From Clostridiales bacterium (GTDB lineage: Bacteria > Bacillota > Clostridia > Lachnospirales > Lachnospiraceae), in contig JAHAJA010000006.1 in assembly GCA_018372435.1 (NCBI GenBank), positions 138,345 through 202,344 of the forward strand: a stretch of DNA of 64,000 nucleotides, in the 5' to 3' direction. The notes beneath the pieces are model-generated. The model was not told the origin of the DNA, did not search any database, and was given only the letters and a program-made list of their open reading frames with translations. The translations under genes and the position numbers were made by a program. Shown here one piece after another: positions 17,257 through 25,205 of this stretch; position 1 is the stretch's first letter, and each line of letters begins with the position of its first letter.

Positions 17257-17279
17257 CCCGACCGAATTACTCGGTCGGG
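17257..17279 (-). terminator. terminator of the DUF2798 gene
   Basis: CCCGACCGA and TCGGTCGGG pair perfectly around ATTAC, 12 bp after the stop codon. The following minus-strand TATTATTG is only partly T-rich. Confidence 0.65.
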
Positions 17280-17291
17280 CAACTAAGTTCC

Positions 17292-17753
17292 TTACTTCTC
17301 TGGAAACATGTGTCTGAATAGTAATCTGACAAAAGGGCCTGCAAAAAAGATTTGCCAACACAATGCCATTGGAAAATTCAATGCAGTTGTTTGTACCCAA
17401 TTAGCAATTAATTGTGAATTAAATCCTTTAAACAAAACAGTTGCAACAAAACTCATCATTGGGCACATGAGACACACAGTTATAGAGGAAATTGCAAGAA
17501 TTACATAAATCATCTTGTCCTTACCTGGTGTCACCAGTCGAAAAGCAAGTCTTTTTGCTAATGGTCCTGCAACGAGCATCTCTAGTATAAAACCAACAAT
17601 ACCCATAAGGATTAATTCACCAAATGCTAGTACAAATACCTCATTCTTTACCCCTCCCTTGTCTATTGCAATGTTGTATACCACCATCGCATACACCATT
17701 ACGATTACCATCATAATCGTAAATATAACATCCTGTAATTTTGTCTTTGGCAT
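17292..17753 (-). CDS. DUF2798 membrane protein
   Basis: 153 aa from ATG 17751-17753, preceded by TGGAGGA. Four membrane segments are predicted at about residues 9-30 (IFTIMMVIVMVYAMVVYNIA), 40-62, 80-102 (MIYVILAISSITVCLMCPMM) and 122-142. FAGPFVRLLF near the end and the VAGPLAKRLAF repeat are DUF2798 marks. Function unknown, but members often sit beside MarR/TetR genes. The gene has a long leader with a terminator and short frame (17784-17920), so its transcription is probably attenuated. Confidence 0.8.
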   Translation of the reverse strand: MPKTKLQDVIFTIMMVIVMVYAMVVYNIAIDKGGVKNEVFVLAFGELILMGIVGFILEMLVAGPLAKRLAFRLVTPGKDKMIYVILAISSITVCLMCPMMSFVATVLFKGFNSQLIANWVQTTALNFPMALCWQIFFAGPFVRLLFRHMFPEK

Positions 17754-17783
17754 TCCTATAGTCCTCCATCTCTTTTTTGACAA

Positions 17784-17846
17784 CAAAAAAAGTGAGACTA
17801 CGCCTTGTAATAACTTTCATTACGATTATAAGCGTATAATCTCACT
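17784..17846 (-). terminator. leader terminator (attenuator) of the DUF2798 gene
   Basis: AGTGAGATTATACGC (17832-17846 on minus) pairs with GCGTAGTCTCACT (17791-17803), followed on the minus strand by TTTTTTTG, 37 bp upstream of the DUF2798 start. Because a promoter lies just upstream (17892-17920), this terminator sits inside the gene's own leader. Confidence 0.7.
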
Positions 17847-17857
17847 ACCATTTTCAT
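17798..17857 (-). CDS. 19-aa leader peptide frame
   Basis: ATG 17855-17857 reads MKMVVRLYAYNRNESYYKA before TAG. Its codons 5-9 cover the first arm of the leader terminator and its stop codon lies in the second arm, so a stalled ribosome would prevent the hairpin. The ribosome site (GGCAGCAG) is weak. Expression is inferred. Confidence 0.45.
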   Translation of the reverse strand: MKMVVRLYAYNRNESYYKA

Positions 17858-17891
17858 CTGCTGCCGATATTTAATTTTCTATTACTAATAT

Positions 17892-17920
17892 ATTATACGT
17901 ATTAAAATAGCTGTGTGTAA
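17892..17920 (-). promoter_or_regulatory. promoter of the DUF2798 leader transcript
   Basis: TTACAC (17915-17920), 17-bp spacer, TATAAT (17892-17897) on the minus strand. Start of transcription would be near 17885, 28 nt before the leader frame. Confidence 0.6.
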
Positions 17921-18124
17921 GTGTTTTTTTATTTTTCTACAAAATCATGGATTATTCTATAATATGAGTGTAATTTATAAGCATATTATACAATTTCATA
18001 AATAATTTATAGAGATATGATCATAATCCTTAATTTCATGGTTTATTTAATGAAGATGATCCGTTTGTAGTGTTATATCGTTTATGTCAATTAATCTCAT
18101 CTTTATAATCAAACAATATTCTAT

Positions 18125-18688
18125 CTAAACTGGGAGATACCAATAGGACTGCATTAGGTAATAATAAGTTTTTGCACCTTTAGGCATTTGCTCAATTGCA
18201 TTAATAACGTTGTAATAATCCCCTACACCCATTGCTAAAAATACTGTTCCAAACAAACCGAGAAAGATGTATTCTGGTAAAAAAACAAAAATCATAAAAG
18301 GAATAAATCCTAATATAATATCCGGTAGTAGATTCATTAAAATAAAGCGGTGTTTACTCATAGATTCTGTTCCATGAACTAAAAGAGAAAGTTTTTTCTT
18401 ATTTATATAGATGGTAACATCGTCTTTAAAACATAGGGCACGTATAAGTTCCCGTGGAAATATCGCAAGTAGAGAACATAATAGTCCTAGTACCACACCT
18501 GAATCTGGATTTTTTCCATGAATTACAATATACGGGCATATCAAAAAAATGAGAATAGAGCCTTTAGTTAATATAAATTTCTGCATTTCTTTAACATCAA
18601 ATTCTTTAAAGGGTGTTGCTCCAGGCATATGTTCTTTATATGGTAATGTAGTTGGATCTCCATTGTAATTTTTAAAATGTAATTTCAA
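18125..18688 (-). CDS. DUF3267-like membrane protein
   Basis: 187 aa from a TTG at 18686-18688, 9 nt after AAGGAG. Four hydrophobic segments are seen (ILIFLICPYIVIHG, VVLGLLCSLLAIF, LLPDIILGFIPFMIFVFL, YIFLGLFGTVFLAMGVG). The family is a putative membrane zincin, but the expected HExxH site appears here as PRELIRA, so both metal-binding His are missing. It may be a non-catalytic member. The start is 4 bp downstream of the PHP gene stop, implying one transcript. Confidence 0.6.
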   Translation of the reverse strand: MKLHFKNYNGDPTTLPYKEHMPGATPFKEFDVKEMQKFILTKGSILIFLICPYIVIHGKNPDSGVVLGLLCSLLAIFPRELIRALCFKDDVTIYINKKKLSLLVHGTESMSKHRFILMNLLPDIILGFIPFMIFVFLPEYIFLGLFGTVFLAMGVGDYYNVINAIEQMPKGAKTYYYLMQSYWYLPV

Positions 18689-18692
18689 AATA

Positions 18693-19562
18693 TTATTCTC
18701 CTTGGTTCGCTAATTTAATATTTGTGTTAGTGGATAGCAAAAATTCAATATTATTAAGTACCTCAATAGATGTGTTCATCTCACCAATTTCGGTTTCTTC
18801 AAAGTCTCCATGGCAGTCAGATCCTGAAGTTATAATCTTATTGTTCTTACATATATTCGTAAATAAGTTCTGCTGTTCTTTCGTGTGAGAGGGATAATAA
18901 CATTCAACGCCATCAATTCCCAGTAAGAATAGATTATCGAGCGTCTCTTTTAACTTTTCAATAGTTAATGATTTAAAAACACGTCCTGGATGAGCTAGTA
19001 TGGCCTTGCCGCCTGCTAAATGAATGTTCTTAATTACATCTTCGACCGATGGAAACTTTGTCTTGTTATAAGCAGAACCATATTTGAAATAGAGTTTAAA
19101 GGAGTCCTCAAGTGTTGTTACAATACCTTTGTATTGAAAATAATGAAGTGCTTTCCAACCACCTTTTCTCCGATCGTATAAAAATCGGTCATACTCTTCT
19201 TGAGTGATTTCATTGTAATCTTTGGATAATCTCTTAATTAATTCAATATTTGTTTGCTCTAGTAAATCAGCATTACGATTAACAAATTGAATAAAATCAT
19301 TATCATATAAATCAACATTATAAGCTAATATATGTATATTCGTACTACAATACATAGCATCTAATTCAAAACCAGGTATACAGGTGAATCCTTTTGGTTT
19401 ATCGAGCCTCATAAGCTCTCTTGAACCATTTAGTTCATTGTGATCCGTAATAGCAATTATATCAATTTGCTTAGATAAGGCTTTATCGATTATTTCTTGA
19501 GGTGTTAGTGTTCCATCAGAATAGTAAGAATGTATATGTAAATCGGCATACCTAGTAGTCAT
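18693..19562 (-). CDS. PHP-domain phosphoesterase
   Basis: 289 aa. The metal-binding motifs of the PHP fold are in order: YADLHIHSYYSDGTLTP (HxH plus D), IAITDHNELNG (DH), GFELDA, then GGKAILAHPGRV and TSGSDCHGDF (DxH). This set matches the TrpH/YciV group of nucleoside 3',5'-bisphosphate phosphatases and related enzymes. TTGGAGGAAG precedes the ATG. It is followed at 4 bp by the DUF3267-like gene. The real substrate, a phosphorylated nucleotide or oligonucleotide end, is inferred. Confidence 0.85.
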   Translation of the reverse strand: MTTRYADLHIHSYYSDGTLTPQEIIDKALSKQIDIIAITDHNELNGSRELMRLDKPKGFTCIPGFELDAMYCSTNIHILAYNVDLYDNDFIQFVNRNADLLEQTNIELIKRLSKDYNEITQEEYDRFLYDRRKGGWKALHYFQYKGIVTTLEDSFKLYFKYGSAYNKTKFPSVEDVIKNIHLAGGKAILAHPGRVFKSLTIEKLKETLDNLFLLGIDGVECYYPSHTKEQQNLFTNICKNNKIITSGSDCHGDFEETEIGEMNTSIEVLNNIEFLLSTNTNIKLANQGE

Positions 19563-19651
19563 TATGCTTCCTCCAAGTAAGTTCTTTGATTATACAAATC
19601 AATTGTTATCACTAATACAGATATAGATGAAATAGATTATGGTTTTATATA

Positions 19652-20125
19652 TTATTCTCCCTCATAATAATCATAAGTAGAGTTGTTCTTATAAAAAGCG
19701 GGATCTTGATTATGTTTTATAATACCTATTTTATCCGAATCAGGGTAATGAATTATATCAGGTGAATTTGTCGTATCAACATCAAGATATTTAAGCATTG
19801 TATCCTTGGAGGTATTTGTTATTTTATGTACTCCATGTTTACCAGGTGGGCAAACAATCGTATCACCAGCTTTAAGGGCTATTGAACCATCTTCTGTTCT
19901 TAGAATACCATTACCTTCTATTATGTAAAAGACTTCTGTATTTTCTTCATGATAGTGGTATGGATAATTGCTTTTCAGTGGTGGAATCTCGTAGAACGCT
20001 ACATAGCATTGATTAATCTCAGAACTTGGTGTTACTTTCTTCTTGTAGTATTCATAAGGGTCATGAATATGTTTATGCGTAGGAGTAATTTCATTTTCGT
20101 TTATAACTATAATTTTGTCAGTCAT
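19652..20125 (-). CDS. cupin-domain protein
   Basis: 157 aa from ATG 20123-20125, preceded by CGGAGGCG. The cupin core is at about residues 45-115: YPYHYHEENTEVFYIIEGNG (motif 1, HxHxxxxE) and GDTIVCPPGKHGVHKITN (motif 2, with His). These residues bind a metal ion. The C-terminal tail is rich in Asp, Tyr and Pro. It may be a sugar or small-ligand binding protein, isomerase or dioxygenase; nothing in the neighbourhood decides this. Confidence 0.8.
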   Translation of the reverse strand: MTDKIIVINENEITPTHKHIHDPYEYYKKKVTPSSEINQCYVAFYEIPPLKSNYPYHYHEENTEVFYIIEGNGILRTEDGSIALKAGDTIVCPPGKHGVHKITNTSKDTMLKYLDVDTTNSPDIIHYPDSDKIGIIKHNQDPAFYKNNSTYDYYEGE

Positions 20126-20164
20126 ATTAATTCGCCTCCGTGAAATCAAAATTAATAAACATAC

Positions 20165-20602
20165 TTAATTTTGTTGTGATTCAACCATCTTCATTTTGAA
20201 AATAACAAACTCTTTATAACCGGAATAGATTTCAATTGGGATATAGAGTAGAGCTATTATTAATAGTGGTAAGATGGGATTATCTATACTACTAATTTTA
20301 ATATTTAAGATAAAGAATACTAAAAAATAACACACTCGATATCTTATGTAACTAAAATATTTAGCTGGAATAAAAGTCTCCTTTTTCTCTAGGAAACTCA
20401 TGACACTTATCCAGATTATAAAAGCTAGAGACATTAGTATACTAAAGAAGTAATGATTCATTCTAAAAATGTTCATTAACAAACCTACAATAGGAATAGA
20501 AAGAACAATAAAGGATGTGAAGATTCCTTGAAGAACTAATTGTTTTTTAAAGGTTTTCTCATTATAGATTTTTGTAATATCTCTATAATCTTGCAAATCC
20601 AT
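20165..20602 (-). CDS. hypothetical membrane protein
   Basis: 145 aa with four predicted membrane helices (FTSFIVLSIPIVGLLMNIF, YFFSILMSLAFIIWISVM, YRVCYFLVFFILNIKI, ILPLLIIALLYIPIEIYSG) and a short charged N-terminus. AGAGAGGAG precedes the ATG. It lies 120 bp downstream of the ABC permease on the same strand and 40 bp upstream of the cupin gene. No family is recognised. Confidence 0.65.
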   Translation of the reverse strand: MDLQDYRDITKIYNEKTFKKQLVLQGIFTSFIVLSIPIVGLLMNIFRMNHYFFSILMSLAFIIWISVMSFLEKKETFIPAKYFSYIRYRVCYFLVFFILNIKISSIDNPILPLLIIALLYIPIEIYSGYKEFVIFKMKMVESQQN

Positions 20603-20724
20603 AGTAAAAACTCCTCTCTAACAGAGCATAATACTCTCCCTAATATATTACAACTATTCTATCTTAAAATCCATAATATTACAACACAATACATCTAAAA
20701 ACAGGATTCCAATAACAGAATCAC

Positions 20725-21486
20725 TTAACTCACATCACTCTGCATCTTTCTCTTAAAGATTAATACTGCCAATAGATAAATCACAACTGCATATACAACT
20801 ATTATAGCGAAAGGTTTTAATAGATCACTGTAATCACCACGTAATGCCATTCTTGCAGCAGTTACCCCATGATAAAAAGGAAGCACCTTGCACAGTTTAG
20901 CTAAAGCCCCACCAATACCATCGACATCCAGCCAGATACCGCCTAACATACAAGAGGCTGTAATAATGATGGAACAGATACCTGGCGCTGCCTTTTCATT
21001 TAATAAGGTTGCAAAAAACAGTCCAAATCCAATGAACAATAATGCGGAAGGAATAAGCACCAACATACATAAGAATATATTAAGTATATTAAAGCTGTAA
21101 CCATGTATTCCACCAATTATCACTGCTACTAGGAAGGTGAATATGGATTGTAGGATTGCAATTATAATTACGGGATACGTGTATCCGATTATGAACTCTC
21201 TTGATTTAATAGGTGCTGCGTATAGGCGTATTAAGAAAGCGGTAGATCGATCTTTTGATACCTGCAAACAAGTAAATAACATTACAAAGGTTAAACCGAA
21301 TACTGCAATGCCAGGAGCAAGGTTCTGAATCTGAAATATATCCATATTGGCTTCTTTTGGAATGCTTTGATTAATAATAGACATAAGAATTAACATAATT
21401 AATGGAAATCCGAGACAAAAGATGTAACTTAGCGGATCTCTAACAATCTCTGTAAACGTTCTTTTTCCAAACACAACACTATTCAT
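20725..21486 (-). CDS. ABC-2 type transporter permease
   Basis: 253 aa with six membrane helices in the ABC-2 arrangement. VGxLWP-like signature region is GICSIIITASCMLGGIWLDVD; the cytoplasmic amphipathic start is FGKRTFTEIVRDPLSYIFCL. It is the membrane part of an exporter of drugs or lipids whose ATPase is encoded 2 bp upstream. AAGGAGAGG in the ATPase tail serves as its ribosome site. Operon with the LytTR regulator, DUF3021 protein and ATPase. Confidence 0.9.
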   Translation of the reverse strand: MNSVVFGKRTFTEIVRDPLSYIFCLGFPLIMLILMSIINQSIPKEANMDIFQIQNLAPGIAVFGLTFVMLFTCLQVSKDRSTAFLIRLYAAPIKSREFIIGYTYPVIIIAILQSIFTFLVAVIIGGIHGYSFNILNIFLCMLVLIPSALLFIGFGLFFATLLNEKAAPGICSIIITASCMLGGIWLDVDGIGGALAKLCKVLPFYHGVTAARMALRGDYSDLLKPFAIIVVYAVVIYLLAVLIFKRKMQSDVS

Positions 21487-21488
21487 CT

Positions 21489-22217
21489 CTACACCTCTCC
21501 TTCAGCGATTGCTATGAAAGCAGCTTCTAATGTGTCTTTCTCAGTCAACTCTTTTAATTGTGCTACCGTACCACAGGCTTTAACTTCACCATCAACCATA
21601 ACAGCTACTTGATCCGATAAACTCTCCGCTTCTTCCATATAGTGAGTTGTTAATACAATGGTTACTTTTTCTTTTAAGTCTCTTATAATATTCCAGAGTC
21701 CTTTTCTTGCAAGTACATCAAGGCCTAGCGTTGGTTCGTCAAGGAATAATACTTTGGGCTCACTAATTAGAGCCATAGCAATACTAAGTCTTCTTTGCCA
21801 ACCACCAGATAAAGTTTTGGCTTTACTCCTTCGTATCTCTTCTAGAGAAAACTGATTTATAATTTGCTCTACTTTTTCCTTAGCCTCTTGTTTTGACATA
21901 CCATAGATTCTAGCCATAAACAGTAAGTTTTCTTCTACAGTTAGGTTAGGTGCTACGGCTGTTTCTTGTGTAGATATATTACTAATGGCCTTTACCTCAT
22001 CTAATTCGGTTACGATACTATGTCCACATATATAGGCATCGCCACTTGATGGCTTTGATAACCCAGTTAACATGCGTATGGTAGTTGTTTTTCCTGCTCC
22101 ATTTACTCCAAGTAAAGAGAATAGAGATCCTTCTTCTACTTCGAAGGTACTATCTTTAACGGCTATTTTGTTACCAAATTCATTTCGTAAATTCTTTACT
22201 AAGATTGCACTATTCAT
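21489..22217 (-). CDS. ABC transporter ATP-binding protein
   Basis: 242 aa from ATG 22215-22217, preceded by GAGGAGGG; an 18-residue longer frame is non-coding. Walker A is LLGVNGAGKTTTIRM (about residues 34-48), the signature LSGGWQRRLSIA, Walker B VLFLDEPTLGLD, and the switch His is in VLTTHYMEEAE. This is the DrrA/CcmA branch of exporter ATPases. It pairs with the permease encoded 2 bp downstream. The LytTR/DUF3021 genes upstream make it a typical Firmicute four-gene module. Confidence 0.93.
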   Translation of the reverse strand: MNSAILVKNLRNEFGNKIAVKDSTFEVEEGSLFSLLGVNGAGKTTTIRMLTGLSKPSSGDAYICGHSIVTELDEVKAISNISTQETAVAPNLTVEENLLFMARIYGMSKQEAKEKVEQIINQFSLEEIRRSKAKTLSGGWQRRLSIAMALISEPKVLFLDEPTLGLDVLARKGLWNIIRDLKEKVTIVLTTHYMEEAESLSDQVAVMVDGEVKACGTVAQLKELTEKDTLEAAFIAIAEGEV

Positions 22218-22263
22218 AAAACCCTCCTCACTGCACGAGGCAAATAGCCTATGTGCAAATACA

Positions 22264-22725
22264 TCAATCATTTCTCAATTCTTCTAGCTTTTTGTTGATT
22301 TGATTAACTGAATCTTTGCAATTACGATATTGGATTATCCAAGTAATAACGTAAGAAACTAGGTAACTCGTAACAATTGTTATGAAAGAAAAACTATTTT
22401 TCCCTAGATCCCAACATAGAATAGATACTGGTATCCATACCATTGCAGTTAATATAAAATATAAAACACTTTGCAAGAGTAAACTAATACGTTCAAATTC
22501 CATAATGATTGACCAAAACCCAAAGGCAGCACTTGATATACCAATCAATATCCATTGAACGAGTAAAGCCATTGTTCCAGAAGAAAATCTTGCTGCAAAA
22601 TCCGGTAAGATGGGAATAAAATCTGGTTTATTTACTGCTGCCATAATAATGATGCTTAATATCACATTGATTACTATCGCATATAAAAAACTGTTAATAC
22701 CTCTTAAAATACCTTTTTTCAACAT
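22264..22725 (-). CDS. DUF3021 membrane protein
   Basis: 153 aa with four hydrophobic helices and a charged C-terminal tail (INKKLEELRND). The opening ILRGINSFLYAIVINVILSI and the position directly after a LytTR gene identify DUF3021, which commonly sits in LytTR-DUF3021 pairs where the membrane protein is thought to restrain or sense for the regulator. The start is 11 bp after the LytTR stop. Sensing role is inferred from the family arrangement. Confidence 0.8.
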   Translation of the reverse strand: MLKKGILRGINSFLYAIVINVILSIIIMAAVNKPDFIPILPDFAARFSSGTMALLVQWILIGISSAAFGFWSIIMEFERISLLLQSVLYFILTAMVWIPVSILCWDLGKNSFSFITIVTSYLVSYVITWIIQYRNCKDSVNQINKKLEELRND

Positions 22726-22736
22726 ATCCTATCACC

Positions 22737-23177
22737 TCAAATTCCCAATGCTTTCTTAATCTTCGTTACATATCGACGAGAAACATAAACTTCCTTATCA
22801 CAATCAAGATACATATGAATTGTACCTGTTAAACTTGTATCCAAACGTTTTATTTTTTTAATATTAACGATTTCAGAATTTGAAACTCGTATAAAACGAC
22901 TTTCATCAAGTTCCTGTTCCAATTCATACAACCTCTGATGTAATCGATAGATACCATTAACGGTTGCTGCATAAACCTTAAGGTCTTGCGTATAGATATG
23001 TATAATATCGGCACTAGATAAGATACAAACCTTATCTCCATCATAAGCTGTAATCCCAGCATTTACTGCTGATTCAACTGTGTGAAATATTTTCCTTACT
23101 TCTTTGGTATTTTCTTTGGCACAAATAAGTATTTGTGTATCTTCGTATTTCTTATCAATTATTAGTTTGATTTTCAT
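22737..23177 (-). CDS. LytTR DNA-binding regulator
   Basis: About 146 aa (ATG 23175-23177; an ATG four codons earlier, to 23189, is possible). Residues 45-146 form the LytTR beta domain: ILSSADIIHIYTQDLKVYAA, then RFIRVSNSEIVNIKKIKRL and the closing EVYVSRRYVTKIKKALG. There is no receiver domain, so it is the stand-alone type that partners DUF3021. It likely autoregulates the four-gene operon ending in the ABC exporter. Confidence 0.88.
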   Translation of the reverse strand: MKIKLIIDKKYEDTQILICAKENTKEVRKIFHTVESAVNAGITAYDGDKVCILSSADIIHIYTQDLKVYAATVNGIYRLHQRLYELEQELDESRFIRVSNSEIVNIKKIKRLDTSLTGTIHMYLDCDKEVYVSRRYVTKIKKALGI

Positions 23178-23224
23178 GTTTACACCCATGCTTTCTGAAA
23201 CTGTCTATAGTATAGTTTTCCGAA

Positions 23225-23268
23225 TACAAAAAGAAAACAGGAAATCGATAAGTGGTCGTTTTCCTGTT
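23225..23268 (-). terminator. terminator after the radical-SAM gene
   Basis: AACAGGAAA (23236-23244) pairs with TTTCCTGTT (23260-23268), followed on minus by TTTTCTTTTTG. It separates the radical-SAM operon from the LytTR operon. Confidence 0.75.
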
Positions 23269-23286
23269 ATAAGTGGTTTAGTTCCT

Positions 23287-23892
23287 TTATATAATATACG
23301 TAAATGGTACAATCATCTCCTCATTGATTCCTAATTCCTTCAGTTTACATATAGAGTCTTGTTGTGAGTTTTCGTCAGCATGTCCCGGTATGATAGGAAC
23401 TTTAATGGCGTATCTATTAGAAGGAACCCTTTGTTTTATTAACGTTAGATTTGTTATGACTTGATCATTGTTTTCACCAGTATATTCTCTATATATTTGT
23501 GGATTCATTGATTTAATATCTATTATAAATGAAAAATTCTCTTGAATTAATGGTTCTAGACAATTAGTTGGTACGTTGAGGGAAGTTTCGATGGTTAAAT
23601 TCCATTCATTAGGACATAAACTTGCAAATCGTAATAAATTCTTCCATTGTAAAAGAGGTTCCCCACCTCCGAATGTGATTCCCCCATTGGTATAGAGAAA
23701 ATAACTATGGTCGATGGAAAGTTGTCCAATTAAATCTTCTTCGCTTACAGTCTTTATCAAATCATTCCTTAGCAATAATTCATTATTAATACAGTATGCG
23801 CAAGATAACGGGCAACCTGGTAGTGCTACTAAAGAGGTAATACCAACTCCATCAATATTAATACGATGCCGATTGATCCATAGAATATTCAT
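23287..23892 (-). CDS. small radical-SAM enzyme (NrdG/PflA-like)
   Basis: 201 aa. The 4Fe-4S/SAM motif is PGCPLSCAYCINNELL (Cys27, Cys31, Cys34, the CxxxCxxC spacing), followed by the SAM-binding GGITFGGGEPLLQW. YAIKVPIIPG is a later barrel strand. The size and motifs place it with the activases of glycyl-radical enzymes, but no glycyl-radical enzyme is encoded in the window. Its ATG overlaps the stop of the upstream Cys-rich gene by 4 nt, so that protein is the likely partner or substrate. Confidence 0.85.
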   Translation of the reverse strand: MNILWINRHRINIDGVGITSLVALPGCPLSCAYCINNELLLRNDLIKTVSEEDLIGQLSIDHSYFLYTNGGITFGGGEPLLQWKNLLRFASLCPNEWNLTIETSLNVPTNCLEPLIQENFSFIIDIKSMNPQIYREYTGENNDQVITNLTLIKQRVPSNRYAIKVPIIPGHADENSQQDSICKLKELGINEEMIVPFTYII

Positions 23893-24362
23893 GGTTTCAC
23901 GTAATCTCTAAAGTAAATTGTAGAAGAATTACTATTTGCTTCGCAATCTTGATTGATAGGTGGTGTCTGCTCCTCATCTTCCTCAGTCCACGCAACATCA
24001 CCATTTAGCTGATTATTATAATCAATGTTTTCATCTATAACTGCCTCTCCACCTAATTCTAAGTTATCATTACTGTTTAGTGTACAAGAAGACATTGATA
24101 TCGAAGTAGCCACAAGTAATCCAGCCACCATGGTTTTTTTCTTCCATGTGTTACCTTTATGTTGTTGCTTCTTAATAGCATCGTTCAGTAGTTTCTCTTC
24201 TGCTTGACACTTAGGACAAGTTCCACTACAATACCCATTATTTTGACATTCAGTTTGATTTAATGATATGCCAAGTTCATCTGCCATTTTTTTTCTTATA
24301 TCTTTTAACTGCTCGCAACGTACCTTGTTTAATGAATCTTGTTGTTCTAGAGATATTCTCAT
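23889..24362 (-). CDS. Cys-rich membrane-anchored protein, partner of the radical-SAM enzyme
   Basis: 157 aa in three parts. Residues 1-70 are cytoplasmic: a helix, then four cysteines Cys39-x5-Cys45-x3-Cys49-x2-Cys52 (in ECQNNGYCSGTCPKCQAEEK) fit for a metal or Fe-S site. Residues 76-93 are a hydrophobic segment ending MSSC, which looks like a lipobox but is far from the N-terminus. Residues 94-157 are acidic and low-complexity (AWTEEDEEQTPP), probably outside the cell. The ATGA overlap couples its translation to the radical-SAM enzyme. Function is unknown. Confidence 0.75.
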   Translation of the reverse strand: MRISLEQQDSLNKVRCEQLKDIRKKMADELGISLNQTECQNNGYCSGTCPKCQAEEKLLNDAIKKQQHKGNTWKKKTMVAGLLVATSISMSSCTLNSNDNLELGGEAVIDENIDYNNQLNGDVAWTEEDEEQTPPINQDCEANSNSSTIYFRDYVKP

Positions 24363-24645
24363 GATTACTACCTCACTTCATATTTTTTTAGGTTAGTACC
24401 TTTTCATCAATTAGACGATTTCACTTGTAGTAAGGTTCCAAAGATTAACTATTATTTATTAAAGAACTAAAAATTTATGAATTCGATATGATAACTATTT
24501 AGCATATACATAATTTTACCATATTGTGCTATGAATTATCAATATACAAGGTGATTTTTAACAAGAAAGTTATATTCATTCCTATGCTTTTTTATTTTTG
24601 TGTAGTATAATAGAGAAAATAGAAATTTATGGAGGTGTTCGTGTT

Positions 24646-25071
24646 ATGGATGATGAACTGAAAATCAAAATGTACTCATTTACGCTGGATTGTATAGATG
24701 CACTTGATTTAGCAAAATTCTATGCGGCGTTACTCAATTGGGAAATAGGATTTAGTAATGAAGAATGGGCATGTGTATGCGCTCCAGGAACAGGTCAGGG
24801 TACGTATCCTGGCATATTGTTTCAACAAAATCCAGAGTATAAACCACCTGTGTGGCCGGAGGAGCCTGAAGCTCAACAGCAAATGGCACACCTAGACTTC
24901 GCTGTTAATGATTTAGAAAAAGCAGTTCGATATGCAATCCAATGTGGAGCTACAATTGCAGAAGAGCAATTTTCTGATAATTGGAGAGTTATGTTTGATC
25001 CCGCCGGACACCCTTTTTGCTTATGTCAAATGAAAGATATATTCGGAAGTGCTCATTTTGCTTTATTATAA
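24646..25071 (+). CDS. VOC-superfamily protein
   Basis: 141 aa from ATG 24646, 10 nt after GGAGG. SFTLDCIDALDLAKFYAALL opens the first half and MAHLDFAVNDLEKAVRYAIQ the second, ending FDPAGHPFCLCQM. This is the large glyoxalase-like group (VOC, domain 6) of small-molecule binding or modifying proteins. A TATAAT at 24606-24611 upstream may be its -10 box, without a clear -35. The gap 24363-24645 is otherwise AT-rich and empty. Confidence 0.85.
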   Translation: MDDELKIKMYSFTLDCIDALDLAKFYAALLNWEIGFSNEEWACVCAPGTGQGTYPGILFQQNPEYKPPVWPEEPEAQQQMAHLDFAVNDLEKAVRYAIQCGATIAEEQFSDNWRVMFDPAGHPFCLCQMKDIFGSAHFALL

Positions 25072-25116
25072 ATATTAGAATAAAGTAAATTAGAAATCTA
25101 GTTCTTCTACAGTAAT

Positions 25117-25143
25117 AGAGGTAGGAATTATACTCCTACCTCT
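25117..25143. terminator. bidirectional hairpin between convergent genes
   Basis: AGAGGTAGGA and TCCTACCTCT pair perfectly around a 7-nt loop, between the VOC gene (plus) and the dxs-like gene (minus). T-runs are weak on both sides. Confidence 0.55.
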
Positions 25144-25205
25144 ACTTCACATACAAACCACATTTTCTATTTTTATTTCTTTATCTATTTCTATTACAAG
25201 GTTAA

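Noticed and set aside
23287..23892. Pyruvate-formate-lyase or anaerobic ribonucleotide reductase activase
   Set aside because: No glycyl-radical enzyme is adjacent, and the gene is coupled to the Cys-rich membrane protein instead.
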